From positions 1 through 9,869 of the forward strand of contig JAOAES010000264.1 in assembly GCA_026416655.1 (NCBI GenBank): a stretch of 9,869 nt of DNA, in the 5' to 3' direction. The notes under the pieces were generated by a model that saw only the letters and a program-made list of their open reading frames with translations, was not told where the DNA came from and searched no databases. This document shows positions 1 to 6,937 of the stretch, piece by piece. Source of the stretch: Fimbriimonadales bacterium. GTDB lineage: Bacteria; Armatimonadota; Fimbriimonadia; Fimbriimonadales; GBS-DC. The position numbers and the translations under genes were made by a program. Every line of letters starts with the position of its first letter. Position 1 is the first letter of the stretch.

Positions 1-798
1 ATCGACAACTCGCTGATTATTCGGGGTACGCCTGAAGCCATCGAATATGTGCGGCGCATCCTGCGCTTCCTCGACATCGCACCGAAACAGGTGCTGATAC
101 GCGCTGAGTTCGTGACAGTGACCCGCAACGACGCCGAGAAGTTCGGCATCGACTGGAACCTCGCGCGAGTGAACTTGCAAACGGGCACCACAGGCTTGGC
201 AGACCGTACTGCCCCCATCTTTGTGAACTATGCCTCGGGGAACTTGGTGGCGAACCTGCGTGCGTTGCTCAGTCAGGGGCGTGGGCGTATCGTGAACGCA
301 CCCATCGTTGTTACCCAGAACAACAGCCCCGCCACCGTCGTGTTCTCCACGACCGACTACATCGAGCAGCAGTTCGTCGTGTTCAACCAGGCGGGTCAAC
401 CGACAACCTTCACCCAGCCGATCCCCGTCTCCGTCCCCACACAGCTCACCGTGACACCGCGTGTGAATGCAGACGGGACGATTACTCTCGCGTTGTTCCC
501 CCAAATCTCTACTGTGGGGCGCGTGCGCGTTGGTGCGCGAGACCTCCCGCGCTTCGACACGCAGTTCGTCTTCACCGTGCGCCGCATCCGAAACGGAGAG
601 ACGATGGTGCTGGGTGGATTGGTGACCCGCAGCGATAACAACGTCACGACCAAGGTACCCCTGCTCAGCGACCTGCCCCTGATTGGGCAGTTCTTCCGCA
701 GCCGCGACCGAGCTATCGTGGAGTCGGAGCTGCTCATCTTCGTCACCGCGACGGTGCTGGATGACGAGGAAGGGCTGGGCGGAGCCACCACACCCTGA
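1..798 (+). CDS. Secretin C-terminal part (PilQ/GspD family), 5' truncated by window
   Basis: The reading frame is open from base 1, so the gene begins outside the window; the GTG at 49 is an internal valine codon, not the start. The first ~30 residues (NSLIIRGTPEAIEYVRRIL then FLD) look like the end of an N-domain that precedes the secretin barrel. Next comes FGIDWNL, a beta-rich stretch with TVTPRVNADGTITL, and the C-terminal secretin signature: GETMVLGGLV (from 595) and VPLLSDLPLIGQFF (from 655). Secretins form multimeric outer-membrane channels for type IV pili, type II secretion or phage-like export. Following aroK/aroB genes favour a PilQ-type pilus secretin, but the pilus-specific N-terminal domains are not visible. 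It ends with TGA at 796-798, 26 bases before a strong hairpin. The secretin family is near certain; the subtype is inferred from context. Confidence 0.93.
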   Translation: MDNSLIIRGTPEAIEYVRRILRFLDIAPKQVLIRAEFVTVTRNDAEKFGIDWNLARVNLQTGTTGLADRTAPIFVNYASGNLVANLRALLSQGRGRIVNAPIVVTQNNSPATVVFSTTDYIEQQFVVFNQAGQPTTFTQPIPVSVPTQLTVTPRVNADGTITLALFPQISTVGRVRVGARDLPRFDTQFVFTVRRIRNGETMVLGGLVTRSDNNVTTKVPLLSDLPLIGQFFRSRDRAIVESELLIFVTATVLDDEEGLGGATTP

Positions 799-823
799 CC
801 GGTCATACTTTCCGTGATACCCG

Positions 824-853
824 ACTGCAGGGACGCACCCGCGTCCCTGCAGT
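824..853 (+). terminator. Perfect 13-bp inverted repeat, probable terminator of the secretin transcript
   Basis: The arms ACTGCAGGGACGC (824-836) and its exact reverse complement (841-853) enclose a four-base loop ACCC. The right arm is followed by TCTATTCT, which is only moderately T-rich, so this is an intrinsic-terminator-like hairpin rather than a textbook one. It sits between the secretin stop and the aroKB ATG at 868. It could instead lie in the aroKB leader if transcription starts at a weak CATACT box (804-809). Confidence 0.6.
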
Positions 854-867
854 TCTATTCTCAGGGG

Positions 868-2493
868 ATGAAACATCTGTACCTGACGGGCAACATGGGC
901 AGTGGCAAGACGACGATTGGCAAACGGCTCGCCAAGTCGCTGCACATCCCCTTCTATGACCTGGATGCGCTGGTAGAACAGGCGGCAGGGCTGACTATCA
1001 GCGAAATATTTGCCCAGCAGGGCGAAACGCATTTTCGTGAACTGGAAAGCAAAGTCCTGCGCGAAGTTGCCCACAACCCCGCAGGCGTGGTCGCCACCGG
1101 CGGCGGGATTGTACTGAACGAGGCGAATCGCGCGGTGATGCGCCAGTCTGGCTGGATTATCTACCTCAAAGCGTCTCCAGAGACGCTCTGGAAACGCCTG
1201 CAGCACGCGCGAAATCGCCCCTTGCTGCATACGCCGAATCCTCAGGAGACCCTCGCATCGATCGTCTACGCACGCGAACCCTTGTATCAGGAAGCTGACT
1301 GGATTGTGGAAGTGGACGCGCTCACTCCGACGCAGGCGGTGGAGGCAGTGCAGTGTGTGTACCACCCTCTGTCTAACGCCCCGCTGGAGGTGTCGGTGCT
1401 GCCTGAACAGCCGTATGCATACCCCATTTCGATTGCACCCGGTTTGAGAAGTCGTGCCGCGCGCTTGATTTTGGGGCGGCGCCCGTGTACGCGTGCAGCG
1501 GTGCTGACTCATCCTCATCTTTTGAGCTGGGCGGAGCCGCTACTGGCGCAACTCAGGGAGTCAGGCATACCAGCGCAGGCTATTACCCTGCGCTCTGGCG
1601 AACGGATGAAATCGCTACGCAACGCGGAGCGGCTTTATGAACATCTCTTACGGGCGGGGCTGGACCGAAGCGGTCTGCTCATCGTGTTGGGCGGCGGCGT
1701 GCTGGGCGATTTGGGCGGATTCGTCGCGGCAACCTATATGCGTGGGATTCCCTATGTGCAGATTCCAACCACCTTGCTTGCACAAGTCGACTCCAGCGTT
1801 GGTGGGAAGGTCGCCGTCGACTTGCCGCAGGGCAAAAACCTCGTGGGAGCGTTCCACCAACCCGCGCTCGTACTGATTGACCCTGAACTGTTGCGAACGC
1901 TTCCCGCACGCCACTGGCGTAACGGCTTCGCGGAGATGCTCAAGTATGGCATTGCACTTCACCTTGGGCTGTGGCGCCGCCTGCAGACTATGCTGGATCA
2001 GGGCGTGCTTACGCCCCGCCGCGTGCGCAAGGACCCCGCTGAGTGGACACTGCCGATAGCGCAGTGCGTACACCTCAAGGCGCAGGTTGTGTCGGAAGAT
2101 GAGCGCGACGTTTCGGGCAGGCGCGCCCTGCTCAACTTCGGGCATACGGTGGGACACGCCATCGAGACCGCGCTGGGCTATCGCGGCTGGCTGCACGGGG
2201 AAGCAGTCGCAGCGGGCATGGTCGCTGAGGCGGAGCTGGGGCGGATCCTGGGCGTTACGCCCGATACTGTGGCGCAGGAACTCCGCGAAACCGCAGAGCG
2301 AGCGGGACTGCCGACCCAGATACCCCCAAGCCTCGCTGCTGAAGCACTCTTGCAGGCGATGCGCCACGATAAAAAACGCGCCGGCGACTCACTGAGCGCT
2401 GTGCTGCTGCGTGATATAGGAAACGCGCGGCTCGAGCCGAACATTCCTCAGGATGCGATGGAGGAGGCGTTGAAACGGTGCGGAGCGTCTTAG
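868..2493 (+). CDS. aroKB: Fused shikimate kinase / 3-dehydroquinate synthase
   Basis: This 541-residue bifunctional enzyme covers two shikimate-pathway steps: DAHP to 3-dehydroquinate (AroB half) and shikimate to shikimate-3-phosphate (AroK half). Residues 1-~170 are shikimate kinase: P-loop GNMGSGKTT (8-16), DLD (31-33), R57 in FRELE, GGG (78-80), lid RPLL (R116) and R135, all shikimate/ATP-binding positions of the family. Residues ~175-541 are 3-dehydroquinate synthase: GGGVLGD (275-281) for NAD binding, and likely zinc ligands E356 (FAEMLKYG), H426 (NFGHTVGH) and H443 (LHGEA). Both halves appear intact. ATG 868 is preferred over GTG 814 because the longer version would translate the hairpin and adds 18 non-conserved residues before the usual MKHLYLTG start; the Shine-Dalgarno there is poor (AGGGG abuts the ATG). 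It follows a secretin, as in pilQ-aroK-aroB loci, and overlaps the next gene by 16 bases. Confidence 0.95.
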   Translation: MKHLYLTGNMGSGKTTIGKRLAKSLHIPFYDLDALVEQAAGLTISEIFAQQGETHFRELESKVLREVAHNPAGVVATGGGIVLNEANRAVMRQSGWIIYLKASPETLWKRLQHARNRPLLHTPNPQETLASIVYAREPLYQEADWIVEVDALTPTQAVEAVQCVYHPLSNAPLEVSVLPEQPYAYPISIAPGLRSRAARLILGRRPCTRAAVLTHPHLLSWAEPLLAQLRESGIPAQAITLRSGERMKSLRNAERLYEHLLRAGLDRSGLLIVLGGGVLGDLGGFVAATYMRGIPYVQIPTTLLAQVDSSVGGKVAVDLPQGKNLVGAFHQPALVLIDPELLRTLPARHWRNGFAEMLKYGIALHLGLWRRLQTMLDQGVLTPRRVRKDPAEWTLPIAQCVHLKAQVVSEDERDVSGRRALLNFGHTVGHAIETALGYRGWLHGEAVAAGMVAEAELGRILGVTPDTVAQELRETAERAGLPTQIPPSLAAEALLQAMRHDKKRAGDSLSAVLLRDIGNARLEPNIPQDAMEEALKRCGAS

Positions 2494-2675
2494 CGGTGGG
2501 CTGGCTCATCACGGCGACGCTGGCGTTCTGGCTCGCTTACTGGGGCGGCGGGGAAGCCAATCCCTTCTATCGCGTCGGAATGGCGCTGTACGCCCTGCTC
2601 TTGATGGGAACGCTGGTTATCGTCGCACGAGACTGGCTCAATGCGTTGCGACAGGAAGGTGGAGCAGGGAGATGA
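2478..2675 (+). CDS. Small two-helix membrane protein, function unknown
   Basis: A 65-residue protein starts at GTG 2478, ten bases after a strong GGAGGAGG (2460-2467) that lies inside the aroKB 3' end. It overlaps aroKB by 16 bases and the next gene by 4 (ATGA at 2672-2675). Two hydrophobic segments are clear: residues 3-23 (SVLAVGWLITATLAF...) and 32-50 (VGMALYALLLMGTLVIVA). They are joined by a short loop with GGGEANPFYR, and a basic tail (RDWLNALRQEGGAGR) follows. The positive tail suggests both ends face the cytoplasm. I recognise no family. The good ribosome site and tight coupling on both sides argue that it is a real gene rather than a chance frame. Confidence 0.7.
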   Translation: MRSVLAVGWLITATLAFWLAYWGGGEANPFYRVGMALYALLLMGTLVIVARDWLNALRQEGGAGR

Positions 2676-3859
2676 GAGCGGTCCTGGTCCTGTGGCTCTG
2701 GTGTCTATTCGTGGTGAGTCTCGCTCAGGACCTGCGTATGCCGTTAGACCCCGTTTTCCCGTCCCGTCTCGTGACAGGCGTGCGCCAGAACGGTTATATC
2801 GAGTATCGTGTGGAGTTTCCCAGCGCGTACCAGAGCCGTTATCCCGCCAATAACACGGTCTATGCATGGTGGCTCGTGCCTACTGAGCGTACAGGGCGCG
2901 TCCCAACGGTGGTGCTGCTTCACAGCCTGGGTATCCGCCGCCCCGAGCTGGAGATGGGGCTGGCGCGCGAGCTGGTTCGGCACGGGATTGCTGTCTTCGT
3001 GATGACTCTGCCGTACCATATGCAGCGCACGCCGCCGGGACACGGCAGCGGCGACCTGATTCTGGCGGGCGACGTTGCGCTCCTGCGCGAGGCGGCAACA
3101 CAAGCCACGTGGGATGTGCGCCGCGCGTTCGACTGGTTACAGCGTCAACCCGAAACCGACCCAGAGCGGATTGCACTGGTGGGAATCAGTCTCGGCGCGA
3201 TTCTGGGTGCGACGGCGATGGCGTGCGAGCCGCGAGTGCATAGCGCCGCGCTGATTCTGGGCGGGGCAGACCTCGCACACGTGTTGTGGGACTCGATTTT
3301 AGCCATCCGCGCGCGGGCGCGCCTGCGCCAAGAAGGCTATACACTCGAACGCTTGCGCCAAGAGCTTGCCCCCGTCGAGCCGCTCAATCTGCTCACGCCC
3401 GAACTCGGCGAGAAGACGTTTGTAATCGGCGCGCGGTTCGATATCGTCGTGCCCACCGAAGATACGGAGAAGCTGATTCGCGCGCTCGGTAATCCCAAAG
3501 TGTTGTGGCTCAACACGGGGCACTTTGGCGGTGGGCTGGTGCAACGTCCCCTGTTCCGCACGGTGCGCCAGTACCTTCAAGCGCGATTCGAGGGGCGCAA
3601 TCCGGGCGGGAACCCGAGCGTGATTGCGCCCACCTTGCGCATCGGCGCGATATACAGCGCAGGACGCGATTTCCGCCTTGCGCTCGGAACCGACTTCTGG
3701 CGCTCGGATAAGGACGGGACACTGTTTGTGTCGGGCGTGTTGACCCCACGCGGCGGCTCGCTCTTTGCAGGGGTGCGCCTCCGACTGGGATTCTCCGCCG
3801 GGGTGGAAATCACCCCCAAACGCACCTACGGAGCGGTCTTCTGGCATTTTGTGCTGTAA
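2672..3859 (+). CDS. Exported alpha/beta hydrolase with beta-rich C-terminal extension
   Basis: This 395-residue protein begins with a signal peptide (MRAVLVLWLWCLFVVSLAQ), so it should act outside the cytoplasm. Residues ~60-305 form an alpha/beta hydrolase fold: LLHSLG (82-87) at the oxyanion turn, LPYHMQRTPPGHG, nucleophile elbow GISLG with S173, acidic residue D257 (GARFDIVVP) and H284 (NTGHFGG). The triad order and spacing suit a serine esterase, lipase or peptidase; the substrate cannot be read from sequence. The HSLG/LPYH pattern is loosely like ABHD18-type hydrolases. Residues ~318-395 alternate polar and hydrophobic residues in short strands split by turns (RIGAIYS, FRLALGTDF, TLFVSGVLT, LFAGVRLRLGFSAG, GAVFWHFVL), ending in an aromatic-rich strand. 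This resembles outer-membrane beta-hairpins and is not part of the usual fold. The start overlaps the preceding stop by ATGA, with AGGTGGAG (2657-2664) as ribosome site. Confidence 0.85.
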   Translation: MRAVLVLWLWCLFVVSLAQDLRMPLDPVFPSRLVTGVRQNGYIEYRVEFPSAYQSRYPANNTVYAWWLVPTERTGRVPTVVLLHSLGIRRPELEMGLARELVRHGIAVFVMTLPYHMQRTPPGHGSGDLILAGDVALLREAATQATWDVRRAFDWLQRQPETDPERIALVGISLGAILGATAMACEPRVHSAALILGGADLAHVLWDSILAIRARARLRQEGYTLERLRQELAPVEPLNLLTPELGEKTFVIGARFDIVVPTEDTEKLIRALGNPKVLWLNTGHFGGGLVQRPLFRTVRQYLQARFEGRNPGGNPSVIAPTLRIGAIYSAGRDFRLALGTDFWRSDKDGTLFVSGVLTPRGGSLFAGVRLRLGFSAGVEITPKRTYGAVFWHFVL

Positions 3860-3863
3860 TGGC

Positions 3864-3876
3864 TCCCCACTGGGGA
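3864..3876 (+). other. Short inverted repeat after hydrolase gene
   Basis: TCCCC-ACT-GGGGA forms a 5-bp stem with a 3-base loop five bases after the hydrolase stop. It has no T-tract, and the -10 box of the next operon starts six bases later. It may be a weak terminator or part of the promoter region; chance cannot be excluded. Confidence 0.3.
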
Positions 3877-3881
3877 ACGGG

Positions 3882-3887
3882 TATAAT
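3882..3887 (+). promoter_or_regulatory. Consensus -10 box (TATAAT) upstream of the ABC transporter operon
   Basis: A perfect TATAAT lies in the 62-base gap between the hydrolase and ABC ATPase genes, preceded by GGG. No good -35 hexamer is found 16-18 bases upstream (around 3858-3865), and there is no TG extended -10. If used, transcription would start near 3894, giving a leader of about 28 bases that contains the strong ribosome site of the next gene. Confidence 0.5.
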
Positions 3888-3910
3888 CCTTGCGCACTCA
3901 TCATCACAAC

Positions 3911-3916
3911 AGGAGG
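3911..3916 (+). promoter_or_regulatory. Strong ribosome binding site AGGAGG deciding the ABC ATPase start
   Basis: A full AGGAGG sits five bases before ATG 3922. It settles the start against the in-frame ATG at 3859, which overlaps the previous stop codon and would translate the TATAAT box and this site. Confidence 0.85.
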
Positions 3917-3921
3917 CGATA

Positions 3922-4854
3922 ATGAGCGATTTAGCGATTAAAACGGTCAACCTGACCAAGCGTTATTCGGGGCTATGGAGTAAGCAGCCCGTCGATGCGG
4001 TGAAGAACCTGAACTTGGAAGTGCATCGGGGCGAGATTTTCGGCTTTCTCGGTCCCAACGGCGCGGGGAAAACCACCACGATTAAGGTACTGCTGGGCAT
4101 CATCTACCCGACCGAGGGCGAAGCGTATGTGCTGGGCAAGCCCGCAGGCGACCCCAAGAACCACTATAAAATCAGCTACCTGCCTGAAAACCCCTACTTT
4201 TACGACTTCATGACGGGGCGGGAGATTCTCACTTTTTACGCAAAACTGTTCGGCATTCCTGAACCTGACCGCAGTAAGCGCGTGAACGAGCTGCTCGATC
4301 GCGTCGGGCTATCCCGCGCTGCGGATCAGCCGCTGCGCACCTACTCCAAAGGGATGCAGCAGCGCATCGGGCTGGCACAGTGTCTCCTCAACGACCCTGA
4401 TTTGCTGATTCTCGACGAGCCGACGGCGGGCTTAGACCCCATCGCGCACATCGACATCCGCGATATGATTTTAGACCTGCGCGATCAGGGCAAGACGCTC
4501 TTTATCAGCTCGCACCAGCTCTCGGATGTCGAGCGCGTGTGCGACCGCGTGGCGATTCTCAATCGCGGCGTGATGGTGCAGCTGGGACGCATCGAGGAGT
4601 TGCTCGCCGGCGGGCATGTGGAGGTCATCGCCGATAAAGTGCCCGACAACGTGGTGGAGCCGATTCGTCAGCTTGGCGGCAAGGTGAGCCTGCACGATGG
4701 ACGCCTAATCGTGGAGCAGCCCGACAACGGTTCGGTGGATCGCGTTATCGACATCGTGCGCGCGGCAGGCGGACACATTATTAGCGTCAAGCCCTACCGC
4801 CGCTCGCTGGAAGACCTGTTCGTGGAGACCATTCAGGGAGGAAGGAACGTATGA
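3922..4854 (+). CDS. ABC-2 type transporter ATP-binding protein
   Basis: This 310-residue cytoplasmic ATPase should power the membrane protein encoded next. Motifs are complete: Walker A GPNGAGKT (44-51), signature YSKGMQQ (141-147), Walker B LLILDE with D165/E166, D-loop GLDP and switch H198 (SSHQL). The SKGMQQR signature and the ~75-residue C-terminal domain after residue 231 (ending RSLEDLFVETIQGG) are typical of the NatA/CcmA-like class that works with ABC-2 permeases in export. The cargo cannot be inferred. ATG 3922 is chosen for its AGGAGG. The 3' end overlaps the permease gene by four bases (ATGA, 4851-4854), implying translational coupling and balanced synthesis of the two subunits. 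Confidence 0.95.
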   Translation: MSDLAIKTVNLTKRYSGLWSKQPVDAVKNLNLEVHRGEIFGFLGPNGAGKTTTIKVLLGIIYPTEGEAYVLGKPAGDPKNHYKISYLPENPYFYDFMTGREILTFYAKLFGIPEPDRSKRVNELLDRVGLSRAADQPLRTYSKGMQQRIGLAQCLLNDPDLLILDEPTAGLDPIAHIDIRDMILDLRDQGKTLFISSHQLSDVERVCDRVAILNRGVMVQLGRIEELLAGGHVEVIADKVPDNVVEPIRQLGGKVSLHDGRLIVEQPDNGSVDRVIDIVRAAGGHIISVKPYRRSLEDLFVETIQGGRNV

Positions 4855-5633
4855 ACGCGACTTTCGCAATTGCTGGGGCGACCTTTGGCGAGGCAGTGCG
4901 CAAGCGAATCCTGATGGTGATTCTGCTCGTTGCACTGCTGATTATCCTTATCAGTCCTGCGTTCGAGCCGTTTGCGGCAGGGCGCGGCGCACGCACGCTG
5001 ATTATTAGCTTCGGATTCGGCGTGATTCAGCTCGCGGGCACTTTCATCGCGATTATTATGTGTACGGGGATGATCCCCACCGAGATTGAGCGTCGCACGA
5101 TATACACGATCCTCTCGAAGCCCGTGCAGCGGTACCAGTTTGTGCTGGGCAAGTTCTTCGGCGCGGTCGGCACGCTCGGTTTTATGTACCTGATGATGGG
5201 CATCGTGTTTCTGATTGCCTCCCGCATGGCGCTGGGCGAGTTCGACCCGAAGATAGTGCGTGGGTTGATTATGTTCTTCTTCCAGAGTTCGCTGCTGGCG
5301 GCGGTGGTGCTGTTCTTCTCCACCTTCGTCTCGCCGCTGGTGAACTACTTCCTGTCGGGCGGCGTGTTCCTGCTGGGCAACCTGCTGAGCAGCTTTCTGG
5401 AAACCATCCAGCGCAACCCCGAAGTCACGCCGATTACCCGCATCCCCGTGCAGATTCTGACCGTCATCCTGCCCAACTTCGCCAACTTCAACGTGCAGAA
5501 CCCGATTATCAACCCGGAGCAGGTGCTGACCGATGAGTTGGCGTACCTGGTACAGACGGTGGCGTATGCGATTGTTTACATCGCGTTGCTACTCGTGGCG
5601 AGCATGCTGATTTTCAATCAGCGGGAGATGTAA
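4851..5633 (+). CDS. ABC-2 type transporter permease
   Basis: This 260-residue integral membrane protein is the partner of the preceding ATPase. About six membrane helices are visible near residues 20-38, 50-75, 105-125, 138-160, 163-183 and 232-255. Between helices 2 and 3 lies IERRTIYTILSKPVQRYQF (79-97), the E-R-T-x-x-x-L-S-K-P-V motif common in ABC-2 permeases of the NatB/GldF-like type. A non-membrane loop (~184-228, rich in N and P) probably faces the periplasm. A strong ribosome site GGGAGG (4836-4841) sits in the 3' end of the ATPase gene, nine bases from the ATG. The substrate is unknown; lipid, polysaccharide, peptide or drug export are all possible for this family. Confidence 0.9.
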   Translation: MNATFAIAGATFGEAVRKRILMVILLVALLIILISPAFEPFAAGRGARTLIISFGFGVIQLAGTFIAIIMCTGMIPTEIERRTIYTILSKPVQRYQFVLGKFFGAVGTLGFMYLMMGIVFLIASRMALGEFDPKIVRGLIMFFFQSSLLAAVVLFFSTFVSPLVNYFLSGGVFLLGNLLSSFLETIQRNPEVTPITRIPVQILTVILPNFANFNVQNPIINPEQVLTDELAYLVQTVAYAIVYIALLLVASMLIFNQREM

Positions 5634-5647
5634 GCGGGGCGAATCCT

Positions 5648-6937
5648 ATGAAACGCAATTATAGCAAGTTATGGGTTGCGATAGTCGTGCTATTGATTGC
5701 TCAGGCAGCGTTGCAGCTGCGTATTTTCCCGCTCTGGGTGCGCAACTACGCGCCCAAGCAGGCGACGCCGATTGGACTTGCCCCTGAACAGCTGCTGGTC
5801 GCCGTCGCGGGCTTCCGCGAGTTCATGGCGGCGATTCTGTGGGTGCGCGCCGACGGCTTCTTCGATTCGGGCAACTACGACGCCGTGCTGCCCATGCTGC
5901 GCCTCGTGACATGGCTGGACCCCCACAACATCGATGTCTACTCCACAGGCGCGTGGCATATGGGCTACAACTTCACCGACGAATCGCAACGCTCCGACCG
6001 ACGCTATATCCCGATGGCGCTCAAGTTCCTCGAAGAGGGCATCCAGAACAACCCCACCGTGTGGGATCTCTACTTCGAGATGGGCTGGATGTATTACCAC
6101 AAGATTCAAGATCCCACGAACGCCGTGCCGTGGATGCAGGTCGCGAACGAATACAAAGATATGATTCCGGCGCGACGGCATATGCTCGCCCACGCGCTCT
6201 TTAAGTCGGGACGATTCGATGAAGCCGTCGATTTCTGGGGCAAGCTGTTTTTAGACGCCGAGAAAGATCGCGGCAAGGACTGGGAATCGAGCAACCTCTA
6301 CGATGTGCGCCAGAAGAACCTGGAAGATACGATCCTCGACCTGCTGCGCCGCTACGGACCAAACCCCGAAACGCAGCCGCCTGTGGATCTGCAGTTCGAT
6401 GCGACGGTGAAAGTGGTGCGTCCGCGTGTGCTGCTGGTGGAGGGCAAACTGGGCATTCCCGCAATCGGCTGCCGTGTGACGGTCATCCTGCGCGACAAGG
6501 GCAAAAAACTGGAATATAGCCCGAAAGCCCTGAAAACCTTCACTTTCGAGGTGGACTCCAAACTCACCTACATGCAGGACTCGCTGGCAGTACGCGAGGA
6601 GAAGTTCCGCCGCGAAATCGACATGAGCAAAGACCCGAAGATGTACCCGTTCAAGGCGGAAGAGTACGAGGTGGAGTTCATCTTCGAGCCGCGCTACGCC
6701 TCGCCGAACATTCAGGACCGTATCGGCTCAGATGGTGTAGGGATGTGGGACGCACGCTATCTGGAGACGGTTCGCGAGAAGCCTGCGCCCATCGAAGTGC
6801 CTGAATACGCGCAGGTGTCGGACGCGCTGCGTCGCGAGGTGGAGAACCCCACGCGCGAGGTAGAGTACAGGCGCGTGCGCAAGGTGGTCACGCTCACCCG
6901 CGCGGATATTCTGATGTTAGGGAAGCGAGGCGAATGA
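5648..6937 (+). CDS. Membrane-anchored TPR-like protein with beta-rich C-terminal domain
   Basis: A 429-residue protein starts 14 bases after the permease stop. The N-terminus (KRNYSK then hydrophobic 8-28) is a signal-anchor; the positive residues before it predict that the rest lies outside the membrane, in the periplasm. Residues ~75-205 contain helical repeats like tetratricopeptides (YDAVLPMLRLVTWLDPHN, PMALKFLEEGIQNNP, LFKSGRFDEAVDFW). They carry many aromatic residues (ILWVRADGFF, GAWHMGYNF, EMGWMYYHK). Residues ~248-345 are beta-rich (VKVVRPRVLLVEGKLG, CRVTVILRDKG, KTFTFEVDS), reminiscent of an immunoglobulin-like or transthyretin-like fold, followed by a charged C-terminus. I know no specific function. 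Its place between a permease and an enzyme gene suggests an accessory subunit of the exporter. It overlaps the next gene by ATGA (6934-6937). Confidence 0.85.
   Translation: MKRNYSKLWVAIVVLLIAQAALQLRIFPLWVRNYAPKQATPIGLAPEQLLVAVAGFREFMAAILWVRADGFFDSGNYDAVLPMLRLVTWLDPHNIDVYSTGAWHMGYNFTDESQRSDRRYIPMALKFLEEGIQNNPTVWDLYFEMGWMYYHKIQDPTNAVPWMQVANEYKDMIPARRHMLAHALFKSGRFDEAVDFWGKLFLDAEKDRGKDWESSNLYDVRQKNLEDTILDLLRRYGPNPETQPPVDLQFDATVKVVRPRVLLVEGKLGIPAIGCRVTVILRDKGKKLEYSPKALKTFTFEVDSKLTYMQDSLAVREEKFRREIDMSKDPKMYPFKAEEYEVEFIFEPRYASPNIQDRIGSDGVGMWDARYLETVREKPAPIEVPEYAQVSDALRREVENPTREVEYRRVRKVVTLTRADILMLGKRGE

Noticed and set aside
49..51. GTG 49 as start of the secretin gene
   Set aside because: The frame is open to base 1 and the residues before it continue the conserved domain, so the gene is simply cut by the window.
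814..867. N-terminal extension of aroKB from GTG 814
   Set aside because: It would translate the perfect hairpin and adds 18 residues before the normal shikimate kinase start; ATG 868 fits the family length.
1648..2367. Long minus-strand open frame opposite the aroB half
   Set aside because: The plus frame carries all dehydroquinate synthase motifs; the antisense product shows no domain or ribosome site.
3299..3907. Minus-strand open frame of about 200 codons opposite the hydrolase end
   Set aside because: It is low-complexity and charged, without motifs, and covers the promoter region of the ABC operon; regarded as a shadow.
3859..3921. ABC ATPase start at ATG 3859
   Set aside because: It overlaps the hydrolase stop and would translate the TATAAT box and the AGGAGG site; ATG 3922 has the correct spacing and family-typical start.
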